Assembly (NCBI RefSeq): GCF_029962835.1
Contig: NC_080582.1
Coordinates: 77,062,177-77,126,176 of the forward strand
DNA from: Magnolia sinica
Lineage: Eukaryota; Streptophyta; Magnoliopsida; Magnoliales; Magnoliaceae
Reading direction: 5' to 3'
Length of the DNA stretch: 64,000 bases
A program made the position numbers and the translations under genes. The notes beneath the pieces were generated by a model. The model saw only the letters and a list, made by a program, of their open reading frames with translations. It was not told the DNA's origin and made no database searches. Below, piece after piece: positions 11,602-37,322 of the stretch; positions within the stretch are counted from its first letter, which is position 1; each line of letters opens with the position of its first letter.

Positions 11602-11712
11602 GGGTTTATGAGATCCTTGTTGTACTGTTATAATGTAGCTGGGGCCTGTTTTACTTTTGTGGAGCCCTACTGAAATCCTTGCTTTCATAAATACAGTTTT
11701 TTTTTTTAATAA
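11528..11712 (+). mobile_element. SINE-like insertion with tRNA-Ala head and poly(T) 3' end
   Basis: Aligning copy 1 with copy 2 (about 25060-25085) shows extra sequence here only. It has the tRNA-Ala-like head, about 95 bp of unrelated body (11602-11696) and an 11-T run (11697-11707). The flanks AATAAATAATAGCAATT and AATAAATAAACAACATCAATT look like an imperfect target duplication. Poly(T)-ended tRNA-headed SINEs are known in plants; which family this belongs to was not determined. Confidence 0.5.
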
Positions 11713-12020
11713 ATAAATAAACAACATCAATTGTCCCATTATAAAATTATAATAGCTAAGCTAGTATTTGTCACTCTTTTCTTTTAGGGGTTGTTTGGGC
11801 TTAGGAATTTGAAATAGGGATTTGTGAAATATATGGATTTCAAATTTCCCTATTTGTTTTTCTTTGAGGATCTGCCAAATCCATGGATATCCTAAATCCA
11901 TACCCCGGTAAATCATTGGATTTGGGGCAAAATTCCTAAAAATAATAATTAAAAAATAGGCAAATCCACAAATGAAAGACTCTCAAAAGCAATAAAAGTA
12001 ATTCCTTTGCAACAAATGCT

Positions 12021-13882
12021 TTGTTTGGTTATTCTGCTTTATTGGAATTATTTTATTTTCATTGTATATGCTTCCGTAAAGCGCACAGATTGACGATGGT
12101 GTTAGATCCGAATTTCTAATACCTAGGGTTAATATGGGTTTGTTGAGGGGTCTGAATCCCAACACATCTCTATAGTGTTAGTAATGTGAATTCCTATAAC
12201 GTATCATGGTTGGTTCCCTTAATTAATTTATAGCCTTCTTTTAAGGGAGTGATAGATGTTATAGACACACCCTTAATGAACTCACCTTTATAAGTACGGA
12301 AGAGAGCCACTTCCTACGATAATTTGGCTAATTCTCTAAAGCGCTCATGAAACTAAGGCAATGCACATGACTATACAGTGCAGCTCTGGACATCGTTTGT
12401 AAAACTATTAAATAGTTGTGTGTGTTTCATATACAATCTACACTAAATAAACTGAGCTCAAGACCTAGTGTGCTATTTTCTTATAACCCAAACACATTTC
12501 ACTAAGTGAGGTTTAAAATAATTATGTCACCTTCATTATGCATAGTAGTGCTTCATTTGCCAATGTTTTCTTCTTGTTTTGAAATAAGTAGGAGATCATA
12601 AGAAATATTTCAAAAACGAATATAAAAAATATTTGGAAAAAAGACATAATATAAATAAGACAAAAGAAGTGTTATAGTTCCACATCGGATGGGGAAAGGA
12701 CTCTAAAGTCTTTACAAGAGATTTCCCTCTATATCCTTTTGAATTAGTGTAATATTATGGATGGATATGTATGCACGCCTAAGTCTGCCCGATGGAAAAA
12801 CTGACCCGAAAACCAATTAACCAGGTGTGTGCACCCGAATACTCGTGCACACAGTCAATAGAAAATTTACAAGTTGTACTTACTGCAACGAGAAAATCAA
12901 GAAACTGAAATCAAAATCAATCTTGAAATCTATGTGGGTTCTAATTACTTCAAATTGTTGTTGCAATGTGAAAAATCTCAACATTCCAACAAGCAAAACT
13001 ACTTTACCTGATTAACGAGATTAACTGTCAGTGCCATAAAGATAATCAAAATCCTATTGGTGTTAACCTTCGCACTTTATATCAACCTCCAGCATCATCA
13101 TAGTCTTCCACGACCTTTGTTGGAGCTTTAGAGGCACTGACCGATGAAAAAGAGCAGACATTGATTACTAATCAGGATCCAAGTCATTTTAAAATTGTAA
13201 AATAATATAAATTATAGGTTAAACTAAAAATGATAAATATCATACCATATTATTTTTCCCAATGCCACCCAATCCAAATGACTGCAACAGCAAAAAAATA
13301 AAAATAAAAATAAATAAATAAAAATAATAATTGATAGCTTCATTTTATTTTTGCAAGCAATAAGAATCATTAGTTTGATATGGACCTATGTCTATCTTTT
13401 TTAAGGTGATAGTGTGTGTTACAAAGGATACGGTAGATTCAAAATTAAACGCAAACCCTAACAAAACTTAGAAATATATGGAGAGAGAGATATTCATTTA
13501 AAACGTTGCACCACTATATTTGTCACGGAAATCCTGCCAAACTATCTCTTCTTGCACATACAATCCAAATCTATATCTGGATAAAATCAAATCCAGCCTA
13601 AGAAAACTTTTTTTAAAAAAAAACCCTGAAAATATGTTCAATAATGTGCTCGCATCAATTGAAACCCTAAGTCTCATACATAACCAAAAGAAAATGATCG
13701 TTTTTTTTTTTCATAAATGAGAAAATATGTTTTCTATCACCCGGGTGCCAACATGTTTCAAGATCCAATCATTTTGTTGTATGCAATTTAAGAGGCCTTT
13801 TATACTCTTACACTTTTACACTCTTACACAAACAAGAAGTGGGACAAGAGAGAGAGACATGAAAATTGTGGAAGAATCTCAC

Positions 13883-13923
<41 letters not shown>

Positions 13924-14418
13924 TACTTGAAAACTTTATTAGCAATTTTCTTCTCATTTAATAACTTTCTACCTATTCCAATTATCTATACATATTTCCA
14001 TACCAATTTACTTTATGAATTTTTGAGTGCACTCTCTTAAAATTTATAACTTTTTTTTAAAAAAGAGTAATTAATATCCTTATAACAATAGTTTTCTACA
14101 CTTTTACAATTAGAAAATTATGTTTATTGCTCAACATGTTTTCTATTACCGCAATGCCAACACATCAGAAGATCTAAATCATTAAATCATACAAAATAAA
14201 TAAATAAATAAATCCAGTACAACATATTCCATAGGGAATCTATCTCTACACGGATCTAATCTTTCATTCCTTGTTTGCTTCAGATCTAAATCCAAAACCT
14301 TCAAGAAGGACAGATTGAAATTGTTTCTGTTTCTGTTTTTAGAATGTAAAAGTGGAAAATCGAAAAATAAAAAATAAAGTATTTCTATAAGTGTTGTTTA
14401 AATTATTTTTTTATACAC
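12021..14418. other. Intergenic, AT-rich, no gene seen
   Basis: No supported exon or RNA gene. It contains an (AT)n microsatellite at 13884-13921, poly(A)/(T) tracts (about 13606-13625, 13700-13711), and at about 12676 a TTCCACATCGGATGGG motif of the kind found in some short plant LTR elements, without recognisable borders. Short open frames here are AT-rich chance frames. Confidence 0.55.
13884..13921. repeat. (AT)n microsatellite
   Basis: Uninterrupted TA dinucleotide run of 19 units. Confidence 0.95.
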
Positions 14419-14533
14419 GTGGAGGTGGTGCAGAAGTCATAGAGCTTGCCTCTGTTGGAGGAGATGATGATGGCGAGCTCAGCATCGCAGAGAACAAATA
14501 TATGGCCTTCAGTTGTACCCGTCCTCTCCCCAT
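14419..14533 (-). pseudogene. MADS-box exon 1 relic with internal deletion
   Basis: The minus strand starts ATGGGGAGAGGACGGGTACA, encoding MGRGRVQLK, the canonical first nine residues of type II (MIKC) MADS proteins of the SEP/AGL6/AP1 group. After that, 11 unrelated bases replace what should be 81 (about residues 10-36). The sequence resumes in another frame with [10 protein letters not shown], then [15 protein letters not shown], the end of a MADS domain. A good donor follows (CCAC|GTGTAT). The DNA-binding helix (KRRNGLLKKAYELS) is missing, so no functional MADS domain can be made. No K-box exons are visible downstream on the minus strand. Confidence 0.85.
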
Positions 14534-16271
14534 TTTTCAACACAGGAAAGGCAGCAGAGAGAGTGGTATTTGTAGAGGAGAAAGGAGTTGGTTAATGTCT
14601 TGATGAGGATTTATTTGCTACTTAAAAGACATTGGTTAGTTAATGTCTTTATCAAGATTTATTTGCTACTTATTATTTTTGGGTGTCTGCATTTGTGCAT
14701 TATAATCTTCCAGATTTTTAATTTTTTTCTCACCTGGTTGTTATCTGCTGTGGATGAAAGGCCACGGTGATGGTGACTCCACAGCAAATCAATCTGTGAA
14801 GAAGTTAATGTGTGTAAGAAATGAGATAGACGTGCATTTTATGTGAAGAGACGAATGGTCGTCTCATGCATTTTTATAAGGCAGACATGCATTTTACGTG
14901 AGGAGACGAATGGTGGTCTCATGCATTTTATGTGTACTATGTCATGCGGATGGAACCGGATTCAAAGGTCAGGATCATCAATGAAACATGATCATGAGAT
15001 GATAGCTTCTATAAGGTGGTGTTGAGAACATGAACGGTTCAGATCAATCTAAGGATGCAATGCGTGAGTGGAAACCACCCCCCTTGCCATATCGTGAGAT
15101 TTGGTGTCCTGACACGTTATCTCATGGACGGACCTTGGGGCAAGAACCCCCCCTGTTGGAACGGTCCCAACCCTCCAATCGGTGGGCTCGAAAAGCTGGA
15201 TAGCCAAGGCCTCGAATCACTGGAAATCCTAACCATCCAACAGTAGATATCACGTTGATCTTCAATATATACTTGGATGTTTGTGACTCTTAAATCATCT
15301 GTGGGACCCACCTTGGATGAACCGTCGTAGATGATAACATGCCAATGGGACAATTCTCTGATCCATGGTCTTCAAAGCCCATGCTGCACGTGTGTTTTGC
15401 GTTCCCCGTTGGCATGGACGGTCCAGATTCAGAATCCATCCCGTATGATTATCAATCCACAGCGCTCAACAGCTGCTCATTTTTGGCCTTTCTACGAGGT
15501 TAGCTCAGCCTCCCACACATGCTAATATGGCACACGTACAAGATCTGAATTTTCCATTTCGTTGGTGTACATCAGATAAATTACAAGATTCAAATGAGAT
15601 TAAGAAGGACGACATTGAACGGTCTCTTGATGCACTAAAAGCTTGGTGCTTCCTAGTTGCATCAGGGCACTTAGATTGTCCATTCGATCCATCCAATCCG
15701 TCCATGAGGTCGGGCACACATGTGACATTTGCTTCTATCCAAAATGCAAACTGGTCATGCGATTCAAGCATATGATCAAAATCCTATAAAGTCGAGTAGC
15801 ACACTTGCCTGTGTAAAAATAGATCCAATCAGCCATCTATACCATCCAATTGTTGGGGGCCATCATGGGCCGTTTATTGTTATCAGGCCCCTTTTAGCCG
15901 TCCCATCTATACATGAATTTATGAAGAAATTGGACCATTTGAATGGTGTGTGGTAGCATATTTTTTACTGTTTTCAGAATAACCAATTAGGGAAGGATAC
16001 ATGTGATTCCTTGAGAAGTATAAAGTCGACTTTGTACGTGGAATATAAAATGGAAACATTATGATAAAAAAATTACTGGTTGACACACTGGTTAATTTTG
16101 TTTCCTTGAATGAGTGAAGTAGTGAGTTTGATTGCCACTCTCCATTTTTTCCTTCTCCTTTGATAATGCCGCTGGGTAAGGCACCACGACAAGTCGTCAA
16201 CTCAGCAAATCAGGGTCGACTCAGGCACTAGGTTCAAGTTAAGCAAGTCGTGTCGACTCGGTAAGTCTTCC
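14534..16271. other. Intergenic, no gene seen
   Basis: Contains short direct repeats, for example GTTAATGTCTT and GATTTATTTGCTACTTA twice at 14591-14672, and GACGAATGGT..GTCTCATGCATTTT at about 14850-14930. It also has the GGACGGTCCAGAT / ACCATCCAA type intergenic words common elsewhere in this window. Several overlapping open frames at 15.1-15.9 kb on both strands show no family features. Confidence 0.55.
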
Positions 16272-18780
16272 TGTCACACCCTGCACTTCGAAAATAGAGT
16301 GTGCACCCTCAGACCCAAGTTTCGATCCATGACTCGTATACTAAGTGTACATGAATCTGTCCATTACATATTTATTTCGATGCACAATTTACATGCATTC
16401 TAGATCATCACCACATTAATATTCATACACCCAACTATTTTCACTTCACTTCTTAACACTTCATCTATAACATTCTCATTCATAAAATAAATTATCAAAA
16501 CCAGTCTAAGCCTATCCATTTGGAACTCTATTCAATTAAAATTATCAATCATCATCTAACAAAGTTATGTGTATAAACATATTTCAAAATAATCAAATTA
16601 GTAACAATTAAAACGAATAAAAATTAAAACTCTTAGAATTAATCGCATAATCAATTCATCTGTCTAATATAGCGAGCTCATCTTTCACCAAATACGGCCA
16701 TTGGTTTTGAGTTTCATCCACCAACGCGATCTCATTTTCTGGTACTTGATTAGATCATCCTACATCACCCATTTCTGTACGGTTGTTAATCCACAATGTT
16801 AGCTGACTAGGTTAGTGAGTGAGCCCAGCATAATTTGTAGTAGCATAATATAACTGAAATAATATGTATACAGTACGAGCATGAATTCAAATATGTTATG
16901 AAGTGCATGTTAAGTGAGATGATCATCTACTTGCTTAGGTTGGATATATATTAATCCAAAAATTGTACCCTTCAAACATCCACTGTAGGTAGGCATAGGC
17001 AATCTGTACCCGTCAGACATCCACCTAGCTAAGCATGGTTAATTATATATCTACTCCGTGAGTAGGCATCCACTATCGTAGGTATCTGGTAACGAATCTA
17101 TTAGACGAAACCATCCAAGAAGATTCCCCAGGAACCTAGGCACAAGATATGCATGCAGTCATAATGGATGCATGTAATGCGTGCTCAATGTCAATGCATC
17201 AGCATGTGTAGATCAATAGATACATCTCTTTTTGAGAGGAAACAACGAATTTCAGAATATCAATGATTTGCATGTTTGAATCATAAATCATATGACAAGA
17301 ATCATACTAGCATAAGCAATATAACATGCCAAGCATATCAATTCAAACAGTCACAATCACCAACTCATCCATCTTAATCATACAGATATTAGACACATTG
17401 GGATTCACTCACCTATTTATAATAGGGTCAAATCCTTTGAATAATCGAACGGTTTGGAATCTATACTTCGACTCCTTATTAAGATGATTTAGCGTGCTAC
17501 AATTCAATCATAGTGGGGTCCACCTTTGATTCAAGCAAGATGATCCAACATTAATTCTTAAATTTAAATTTTAAAATCAATAGTGATTGTCAATCAATGT
17601 AGTCGATCGATCGATACAGCTCGATGGCCTTTGATCAATAGATCATGGATCGATAAAATTTGAATTTAGTTCCTTAAGTCTCTGGACACATTTGGGCACC
17701 TTCGATTGATTGAACCCTGCTCATCGATTGATCGAGCTTGGTCATATTTAATGAGTTTACTTGTTGGACAAATTTGGTCATTCTTGATTGGTACCCTTGA
17801 TTGATCGAGACCACTCAAGGCGACCCTCGATCGATCGAACCTAGACATCGATCAATAGAAACTTAACATGATTTTTCAACTTTAATTACTGGACAAAAAT
17901 TGAACCATTTGATCGATCAAACACTGACTACGATCGATTAACCAAAGTCGGATTGGTTATGTTACATAGTTTAATTTTATGAAATTTTTAAGTGTTTTTT
18001 TTTTTCTTCCTTAGTTTTGATGAATTCCATTGATTACAGAATTAGGTCCAATTCATCCAATGGTTTTTCTCATGATCGAATTGAAAATTAACTAAAGGAT
18101 CGCTCAAATCCGAATATCTGGCATCTACAACTGATAGTTGAAAACCATTTTCGACAAAAAACTATTATTAAATATATAACTTTGTAAATCACTGTGGGGA
18201 ATCTATTCATCAATTCAATCTAGGATTTGATGCTCTAACACGATTTGGCATTAAGATTTGTAAATTCGAATTTACTTAAATTGAGGTAATTGGATTTATC
18301 ATAGTGGATCACATCCTTGTTGCAGAAACTCATTCAAAAACCGATCTTTACCAGCAAAACTTATCTACATTTCAGAACAGTGATCATAGGATTGATCCGT
18401 TTCATTCATTGTTCAGATCTGGAGCTGTTAGGTAAAATTTCAGAAGTAAAATGAGGAATCTGATTGAAACTTACCGGCAGAGGCTTCTCGTTCGCAGGGC
18501 TTCTTCCCCTCCTATGGCTGCTTTTTTAGGTTTAGGGTTTTATGCAGGAATTTCCTACATATCTTCATTTTAAATAGAGGAAGAGCCTTGGGTCTAGAAG
18601 ATTCCACTAAGGTTTTGTGGATTTTGTTAAAAATATAATTCATGCAGTGTGGGGAATCAATCCAAAAATTTATCCATCGATCAAGAGTGCTCCTACTAAC
18701 TGGGCTAAGTGCTTGGTTTTGTTAATAAAGGAAAATCAAATTATTAATTTGTTTAGTTAGGGTCTCAAGTGAGTCACAAC
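16272..18780 (-). mobile_element. LTR-type element (Gypsy-like end), right border unclear
   Basis: Begins TGTCACACCCTGCACTTCG at 16272; in reverse complement this is an end in GGGTGTGACA, typical of many plant Gypsy LTRs. A block of degenerate CGATCGAT words occupies 17600-17935. On the minus strand a TATTTAAAAT box near 18571 could be an LTR promoter. Sequence on both sides (16195-16265 and 18785-18900) shares GAGTCAAGTTGACTC-like words, suggesting insertion into an older repeat. No target duplication was found, so the right limit is approximate. Confidence 0.4.
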
Positions 18781-19878
18781 AATCAATGTCGTTAAACTTT
18801 CTGAGTAAGGGTCGAGTCAGACCCAAAACCGAGTTTCTGAGAGACTCAGCTCGAAATCTCACCGAGTCAAGTTGACTCATCCAAGTTTCAAGTCAAGTTA
18901 GAAAATTTTAGAAGTATGCAGTTGAGTCGAGTTTTTTCAAGTTTGTGTGGAATTTTGCGGAGTTTGTTCAGGTGAGTCAAGTTTTCTTGATTCTTGAAGG
19001 GTCAAGTTTTTCCAAGTGTTAATGAAACCTGGTTGAGTCAAGAGATTTTTTTTATTTTTTTATTTTTTATTTTTTTAGTTTTTAAACAATATGATCTAAC
19101 ACTAGAAGTCTAATTCCACAAAGCTACATGTAAGCATACAACATCCCGCAATAAATTCAAGAATTACCTCACACGGTTCTGCATACAAGATTAAATAAAA
19201 AACAAACAAGATGATCGACATCAAAGCATTACAAATGTAAGAGCCTGTGCACATTTGTCTTATTGGGCGAATTCAGATTCCTTAACAAGAAGTTCCTCAT
19301 GACATGTTCCTTGAAGTAGGATGCTTTCTAGTGTTGGATATGAGTCATACTAGCATCATGAAGTTGCCAGGAATTGTTGTTAGTCTGAGATTCTTGAGTT
19401 ACCCGAATTCGTGAGGAATCTAGTTAAGCTACAAGTTTATGTAAACTTCTTCCCTTTGCCAATAGACACCTTTTTGAGTTTACCAAAGACCTATGGTGTT
19501 GGAGTGATAAAGTCCCTTCATATACATTGATACACTTCACTCTCACAGCTTAAGCTTTTGAGTAAATGATTGTTTGACATGGTATCAGAGCAGAAGGTCC
19601 TATGTTCGATTCTCGAGAGTAGCAAATATGCCTCACTAATATATGGTTCTCCCACGGGGGGTTAGGAAAATCAGGTTCGGCACAGGGACCAGGAAATCAA
19701 GCTGGCCTATTTATGGTGTGAGAGTCCCTCCACCCTTGTCAGTATGTTCCCGTGCAGAGTTCCCACCCCGCACGTGCGGGGTTGTTGGAGTGATAAAGTC
19801 ACTGGCTAGGGCCGGGTTTCGAATCCCATGCCTATTTCTTCATATTTCAGCTTGTATGATATATATTTCTTTGAAGAA
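18781..19878. other. Intergenic repeat-like sequence
   Basis: Rich in GAGTCAAGTT / CGAGTC words up to about 19030, then a T-rich tract (19048-19080). A tRNA-iMet type primer-binding motif lies at 19580-19591. No gene is seen. Confidence 0.5.
19580..19591 (+). other. Possible LTR-element primer-binding site (tRNA-iMet)
   Basis: TGGTATCAGAGC is an exact match to the initiator tRNA-Met primer site used by plant Copia elements, preceded by TTTGACA, a plausible LTR 3' end. The sequence downstream to 19870 has no recognisable gag, and the LTR start was not found, so this may be a residual fragment. Confidence 0.45.
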
Positions 19879-20708
19879 GGCATCATGGCCACTGATCCAA
19901 CATAGCAGTTACGAAATTGAAGACACTCAGACTGTCATGAGCTCAAGTCTTTACCAATGGAGTTGCAAGATCTTGCTTTCCTGGTATACTTGGAAATCTC
20001 GTCTCCAACTCAAGTCTCGCTGAGAAGGAAGTGAAGATTGGTGCAAGGTGGAATATATTCCAAACATAAGGATGAATTTGGAATGAATTTCTGTAACTTG
20101 AAGAAGGTTTTCCCACCTCAGTTCACAAACAAAACCGAGGTGGAATGATCCAGGTGCTGATTATGAACACTTTTTTCTTTCTTTTGCAAAAATAACTAAG
20201 TTGTTCTTCTGTAAGAGTAGATTTTTAATCTATCAAAGGTGTCAAGGTGACTTCGGTTCATCGGGATGAACCAATCTTGGTTCCTTGCTACTATCCCGGT
20301 CCACATGGTTGAATGTTTAGTTAGTCTGAATCATCCATCTGGTGGACGTTGGTCCCATCCATCGATGATCTGCTGTAAAACTAATGTAGCATCTGGTGGG
20401 TCCATCTAGGATTTGTACTAGCCAGTGCACATGAGAAGGTATGTTCAGCTAGGCTAAACTATTCATCTGGTGGAGAAATCCATGGACAGTCCAAATTCCT
20501 ACATTGATCAGATAATCTAGGTTTCTGATCGAGGTCTTCAAATGGATGTTGAAATTAAAAAATAAAATAAAATAAAATAAGCTAAGGATCCAGATTCAAT
20601 GCCTGGGGATAACATCATAACACTAATGGATTTGTGAAATCGTTGGGAATGGGATCCCTACATTGTTTTCATGAGATCAAATCACTACAAAACAGCATTT
20701 TGATGGAT

Positions 20709-31749
<11,041 letters not shown>

Positions 31750-31836
31750 GTTTAACATGCCTCTCCCTCTTTCTACTTCTAGGCCTTTTATCTTAAGAAA
31801 AACTTTGATACTCTGGCAGTGTGATGGATCATACAC

Positions 31837-32866
31837 AGGCAGTCAGAAATTACTTAGAAATTACATACGTAGCATATAAGTACTCAAATTAAAACGTTCA
31901 AATTATGATGCCCATGCGAGAGGTATCATGAACTGAAAATCAGGATTATTTGATTGCCTAACTATTGGATTGGTAAACATTTATTGGACGGTTGAAAATG
32001 AGAAAATCCAACGGTATTGTTTCAACAAACATGTGTCCACGTATCAGAGGTTAGGATTATTCAACTAATTTGATCTTGGGATTATGACTTTGTAACAGTG
32101 GGTTCGACAAACTGTCCGGGTTTTTTTTTTAGTTAATTTATGCCACGTAAATAATTTCTGAGTGTCTGCGTATCAAGTGTCATAAGAAGCCTGTGTATCA
32201 TTTACCTCCTCTTTTATTTATTTATCTTATATCTTATAAAGTTACACTAAGGTGTGTGTGAGATAGATACTCTCCAACCTGTTGTAGGAAGAGCGTGCAA
32301 CAGCCAATCTCTGTATGCCCACCATAATGTTCGTATGACATCCACTCCGTCCATCAGTTGAAAAAACTAATCATACTACCTGATCCCAAAATACTAACTC
32401 AAAACTCAGGTGGGTGGGCCACACTAAAGGGATCATAGGGGAAGGGGATGCTCACTTTAGAATCCTTTCTTGGGGAATCTTTTTGTTTATATGCCATCCA
32501 ATCCGCTCATCAGCTGAACCCCACCTGGATGAGGAGCCACTCCAAAACTCATGTGAGCCACAAAGAGTTAATCAAGTGGTTTTAGTCCTGGTTTTACATC
32601 GTTACATTGGTGTAAACCATCCTAGTATCTGATCGACCTGAACTTTTTTATGTACAGGTTGGCATAAGGTGTTGCAACCGATGAACGGAGCAGATGTAAC
32701 CAAAAAATCAAGGAGGGCCCCACAGAGCTCTGGTGGTGCATCACTTAGACTACAGGTGTTGCATAGAATTCCAGTCCCACGTGCTAGCCCACGTCGGGCA
32801 CGTGGGAATTGATTATGATTCCAGCGTTATTGATTTATTTATTTTTAATTCCCCTCTTCCTTTTTA
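31837..32866. other. Upstream flank of gene A, no other gene seen
   Basis: Contains TATA-like TTATAT (minus, about 31872-31879) and intergenic GGTGGGCCACA / CATCCA(A)TCCG words. A CACGTGCTAGCCCACGTCGGGCACGTGGG stretch near 32778-32809 holds three ACGT cores, including two CACGTG G-box-type hexamers, on the upstream side of gene A. Whether it regulates the gene is inference. Confidence 0.4.
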
Positions 32867-33133
32867 GAGAAAATTACTACTGTAGACGCTACCTTTTATC
32901 TAGCGTCTTTTATGGAGAGTCCAAAACTTACCTTCCCAAATTAGACCTTTCACGTACGGACGGATCAATTCAGGACGAAAATACCCCTAAATTTATCATA
33001 CACGTACGGACAGGGGTATTATCGTCCTTAAATGCTATATCCATACGTACAAAGTCTAAGTTGGGAAGATAAGTTTTTCACGGTTCATAAAAGACGCTGG
33101 ATAAAAGGTGGCACTTACGGTGATAATTTTCTC
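32867..33133. mobile_element. Mutator-like MITE, 267 bp
   Basis: Long inverted ends starting GAGAAAATTA and ending TAATTTTCTC; the arms continue for about 50 bp (ACCTTTTATC..GCGTCTTTTAT against ATAAAAGACGC..GATAAAAGGT). TTCCTTTTTA (32857-32866) and TTCTTTTTTA (33134-33143) form a 10-bp target duplication with one mismatch, in the Mutator range. An inner CACGTACGGAC word is repeated (about 32951 and 33001). Confidence 0.85.
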
Positions 33134-35457
<2,324 letters not shown>

Positions 35458-35936
35458 TGTCACACCCATTTGTACAGTATTATTGGAATCGAAATAGTAC
35501 ACTTTTGGAACTTAAATGCTACAATGAGAGCGGATTGCACGTGCATCCAGGCACAGAGATATACCTGTGCGCAGGGGCTGTGTGGGGCCCACAGAGATGA
35601 CCATGACAAACCCACTATGTCCATTTGTTTTTTTAAAGACGACAATAAGATAGGATTCTAAAAATCAGACAAATCCAAAACTCAGGTGGGCCACTACAAA
35701 TGAAATAGTGGGAACGGAAACATCCGCAATTGAAACCCTCCTGAAGCTGACCATGATGTTTATATACCATGTAAGGCCCGTATCCTTGTACCATACCTTC
35801 CGTCCAACTCCCGCGATCCTCCCTGTCGAATTTCGACAACCTGCGACCTGTAAACAGCGAATGTGCGCCACCTTAAGACGTATCCCGAAGACCTGAGTCG
35901 ACTCAACCCGAGAGTTATACCCTCGCGACTGCACCG

Positions 35937-36284
35937 TCGCCGCTGTTCCAATGCCGCGTCTTACGTACCAATGCGATACCTAGGCTAGGAGTTGTGGGCC
36001 CGCATATATTTTGAGTAAACACCGCGTGTAACTAATCCCAGAAGATTCCAGGTTGAGAGAGAGGAATCTCTACCCATACCTCTCCTATCAACAAGTCATC
36101 GTGACCCATACCTAGCCCATCCCTCTCTTACCAACAAGGCATGATAACCCATACCTCACTCATCCAAAAGTCAACAACAATCATACCTTCCATCCCACCC
36201 TTTTTACACACCCATCCTTCTCTCCTTACATCTCTCATCTTTCGCTCATTTCATCTCATCTCCCTCATTTTCCTAGTAACCAAG
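35937..36284 (+). repeat. LTR-internal repeat, copy 1
   Basis: Direct copy of 39250-39598. Shared words: GGAGTTGTGGGCCCG, GTAAACACCGCG, GAGAGAGGAATCTCTACCCA, CCATCCCTCTCTTACCAACA, AAAAGTCAACAACAATCATA. The pyrimidine-rich end resembles a transcribed leader. Confidence 0.85.
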
Positions 36285-37322
36285 TCAACAATAATCCAGC
36301 CACCCACGATGTGTCTGTGGAGGCTATGGCCCTGATGTCACTAAGGCATATAATAATCACAATCACACAGATGCAAGTGCATGAATCATACTATCATACA
36401 TGCAACAATCCTGCACGTACGGAGTGCTCATGTGGGGCAACTCCACCTATCAGGGAGCCCATAAACAATCTGCCCGGAGGCATATGCTATAATCAGTCAC
36501 TCCTCATATCAGGCACACATATGATGCATATGATCATGAATCATGAATCTATACTGAGCATGTTATATAGTGATGGGTTCTGTGCATAGCGAAAATGGGC
36601 CTAGACGGCCTACACACTACAAGTATGGGCCTATCAATGGGCCTTAGGGAGAGTGATAATGCGGACATTTAATCAACATCATACATACAATGTGGACGTC
36701 AAACCATCATTGCTCCCACGGCAAGGCCCGTTGCAAACATCATTATATACATCATGGAGGAATCACACATTGCAATGGACCTAAATACATCCCATTGGGC
36801 CTTAAGTACATCAAATGGGCCGTATTACATGGGCCTTATGTTCATCAAGTGGGCCGTATCAGTGAGCCGCACCAACGGGCCTTATGTACATTGCAATGGG
36901 CCATTCACAATGGACCTTATACAATTCAAGGTAGGCCTCATCAATGGGCCACGCGTATATCAAATGGGCCACACCTAAATATAAGTGGTGATAAGGATTT
37001 CCACTATTAAAATTCCTAAGGCCCGCCATAACATTTATTTCCCGTCCAATCTGATCATAAGGTCCCAAAGGATGTCAATGGTAGCCGTTCAGTCCTCACC
37101 GTGCAGTGTGGTCCACTTGATAAATAAATCTGTCTTATATTTGTCTCAAGCCTTAAAATTTTATTTCAAAATGGTTGGACGGTTTAGATGCAATACATGC
37201 ATCATGGTGGGTCCATATAGGAAGGATGGACGACATAGATGAGGTACATACCTCATGGTGGGGGCCCACACTATTGAAGGTGTGGATCACAGTACATACA
37301 TCAGTGGGTCCCATCTGGGGCT

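Larger units (their letters stand above)
3722..12020. repeat. Segmental duplication, copy 1 (paralogous to 19879-25419)
   Basis: Collinear similarity with 19879-25419 runs from GGCACCATGCCCACTGATCC (3722) to GCAACAAATGCT (ending 12020). It includes the 3' flank of an SCPL gene, exon 10, intron 9, exon 9 and parts of introns 8 and 7. Copy 1 is longer because it carries insertions absent from copy 2: LTR-like 4310-4752, LTR-like 5721-6401, a Copia/SINE block from about 7656 to 10357, and a tRNA-like insertion 11528-11712. It has lost a block of about 560 bp around exon 8, at about 11450-11460. The shared MITE at its right end (11787 on) predates the duplication. Confidence 0.85.

Noticed and set aside
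12660..12760. TTCCACATCGGATGGG motif considered as a TRIM or Cassandra element
   Set aside because: No LTR pair, no 5S rRNA-like segment and no target duplication seen.
13030..13270. Exon-like pieces on minus strand (FGLGGIGK, which resembles an NB-ARC P-loop, and a tail ending VVEDYDDAGG)
   Set aside because: The key Lys-Thr of a P-loop is not followed correctly, the pieces do not join in one frame, and no NB-ARC motifs are nearby.
35633..35951. Overlapping open frames on both strands in the CG-rich block
   Set aside because: Stop-poor because of high GC; no recognisable domain and part of an LTR-like repeat.
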